NCBI GenBank assembly: GCA_949283935.1
Contig: CASDUJ010000028.1
Coordinates: forward strand, 1 to 64,000
From: an uncultured bacterium
Lineage (GTDB): Bacteria > Cyanobacteriota > Vampirovibrionia > Gastranaerophilales > JAILCC01
Reading direction: 5' to 3'
Length of the DNA stretch: 64,000 nucleotides
The position numbers were made by a program, and so were the translations under genes. The notes beneath the pieces were generated by a model, which worked only from the letters and a program-made list of their open reading frames with translations, was not told the DNA's origin and ran no database searches. This document shows, one piece after another, positions 63,078 to 64,000 of this stretch; positions within the stretch are counted from its first letter, which is position 1; each line of letters starts with the position of its first letter.

Positions 63078-63824
63078 ATGATAGAAATTAGTAAAATAAT
63101 AGAAATTTTGGAAAATTTTGCTCCTCTTGAATTGGCGCAAAATTGGGATAATTCAGGTTGGCAAATTAATTTGGGAAATAATCGAGCTAAAAAATTGTTA
63201 ATATGTTTAACTCTTACTCCTAAAATTTTGAAACAAGCTATTGAAAAAGAATGCGATTTTATTATTGCTCATCATCCTTTAATTTTTAATGAATTCAAAA
63301 AGATTGAATACAATACCGTAACCCAAAAACTTATTGTAGATTGTATAAAAAATAATATTCAAGTATATTCTGCTCATACAAATCTTGATTGTGCTGTTGG
63401 TGGGGTAAATGACATTCTTTGTGAAAAATTAGGCTTAATTCCAATTGAAAATTTTGAAAATTTTGTGAAAATTGCTGAATTTCCTGAAGTTTTGCAACTG
63501 GATTCTTTCATTTTGAAATTAAAAATAAGCCTGAATGCTCCGAAAATAAAAATTGTTAATCCTCAAAATATTCAACAAATTAAACGTGTAGCTTTATGCG
63601 CAGGAAGTGGCGGCGAATTTGTTAATTTGATAAAAAATGTAGATGCATATATTACAGGTGATATCAAATATCACACAGCTTTAGATGTACAAAATATGAT
63701 TTTGGTTGATGCGGGACATTTTGAAACAGAAAAAATAATATTGCAAACACTAAAAAATCTTTTGCATAAATGTACTGCAGATATTATTATTGCAAAAGAA
63801 ACAGAACCTTGGGTCGTTGTTTAA
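63078..63824 (+). CDS. Nif3/YbgI-type dinuclear metal hexameric protein
   Basis: 248 residues from ATG 63078 (GAAGG upstream). Signatures: 'LAQNWDNSGWQIN' near 20, 'FIIAHHPLIFNEFKKI' near 62 with metal-binding histidines, 'YSAHTNLDCAVGGVNDIL' near 98, and the C-terminal 'DVQNMILVDAGHFETE' with His and Glu ligands. The family is often annotated as GTP cyclohydrolase 1 type 2 homologue; its reaction is unproven. It is a stable neighbour of no obvious pathway here. The TTG upstream at 63054 is not needed. Confidence 0.9.
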   Translation: MIEISKIIEILENFAPLELAQNWDNSGWQINLGNNRAKKLLICLTLTPKILKQAIEKECDFIIAHHPLIFNEFKKIEYNTVTQKLIVDCIKNNIQVYSAHTNLDCAVGGVNDILCEKLGLIPIENFENFVKIAEFPEVLQLDSFILKLKISLNAPKIKIVNPQNIQQIKRVALCAGSGGEFVNLIKNVDAYITGDIKYHTALDVQNMILVDAGHFETEKIILQTLKNLLHKCTADIIIAKETEPWVVV

Positions 63825-64000
63825 GACTTTTTGTTGGTAACATTAGCAAATATATTGCTTTTTGTGTTGTTGACAATTGGAGTTTGTTTTGTTCCTTTTG
63901 TAATATTTGAGAAAAAATGATTTTTTACTGCCCAAAATGCACTAGTTGCAGCAGCTATCCCTAAAAGTGCAAGAACAATATATTTTCCTTTTGATTTAGA
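63821..64000 (-). CDS. Hypothetical membrane protein, C-terminal part
   Basis: On the minus strand a frame is open from the right edge to TAA at 63821-63823, giving 59 residues. A membrane helix ('YIVLALLGIAAATSAFWAVK') lies near the start of the visible part, then a polar Asn/Thr/Lys-rich tail. The general layout, a C-terminal helix and short polar tail, resembles the end of the GT5 protein at 56436. The start lies outside the window. It overlaps the Nif3-like gene by 4 bases (convergent). Confidence 0.6.
   Translation of the reverse strand, partial: SKSKGKYIVLALLGIAAATSAFWAVKNHFFSNITKGTKQTPIVNNTKSNIFANVTNKKS

Overview
The window is AT-rich, gene-dense bacterial chromosome of roughly 30% GC. 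It carries about 50 protein genes or gene fragments, one tRNA, one decayed gene region, and no insertion sequence, prophage or CRISPR array that I can see. The cell should be a diderm heterotroph: there is an ADP-heptose-type GT9 glycosyltransferase, an AsmA/TamB-like protein, a TonB-like protein, a giant autotransporter and several proteins with Sec signal peptides. No photosynthesis gene is present. Base composition, gene content and several proteins with a short N-terminal 'FxG' motif fit the gut non-photosynthetic cyanobacterial lineage Gastranaerophilales (Melainabacteria/Vampirovibrionia). That placement is an inference (about 0.6) and would need a marker-gene tree.

Left part (1-20 kb). 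Two hypothetical genes are followed by an operon of a 4'-phosphopantetheinyl transferase, leucyl aminopeptidase and a large zinc-ribbon/STAND ATPase. A GT9 heptosyltransferase-like gene and a HEAT-like protein lie on the minus strand. Next comes an unusual soluble protein that matches only the cytoplasmic domain of the flagellar/type III export gate FlhA, then a 1219-residue AsmA-like protein. After tRNA-Pro(UGG) lies a signalling operon (receiver-histidine kinase, NarL-type regulator, secreted protein) that runs into tsaC/sua5, rpiB and a small gene. HspR-like MerR, a NAGPA-domain protein and an orphan OppD/DppD ATPase complete this part.

Middle part (20-43 kb). Minus-strand histidine genes include a HisC-HAD phosphatase fusion with hisB and hisH. 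A putative zincin follows, then hom-thrC, a response regulator, a pentapeptide protein, serB, uvrA and a UbiA-family prenyltransferase. A minus-strand information-processing block follows: ROK kinase-holA-holB, then dgt-dnaG-rpoD, ending in a strong bidirectional terminator. lysS and leuC close the section.

Right part (43-64 kb). YhcH-family protein, a hypothetical protein, a long TPR lipid/secretion-type protein overlapped by a TonB-like gene, ribF, a 2286-residue autotransporter with Pmp-like motifs, and a glycogen-synthase-like protein with an N-terminal extension and a C-terminal membrane anchor. Then come nadE, a multiply broken chimera of glutamine synthetase and a GltD-like Fe-S flavoprotein, and a Nif3/YbgI protein.

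Regulation visible in the sequence: extended -10 promoters (TGnTAnAAT) recur, and four genes have a -10-like hexamer exactly 6 nt before an ATG and no Shine-Dalgarno, which suggests leaderless mRNAs. The most unusual items are the membrane-less FlhA-like ring protein, the shared N-terminal FxG motif, the membrane-anchored glycosyltransferase, and the glnA/gltD-like deletion chimera. No gene-free stretch exceeds 300 bases; the largest (about 8424-8716, 13920-14212, 61096-61373, 56213-56435) hold promoters, terminators and possibly small RNAs.
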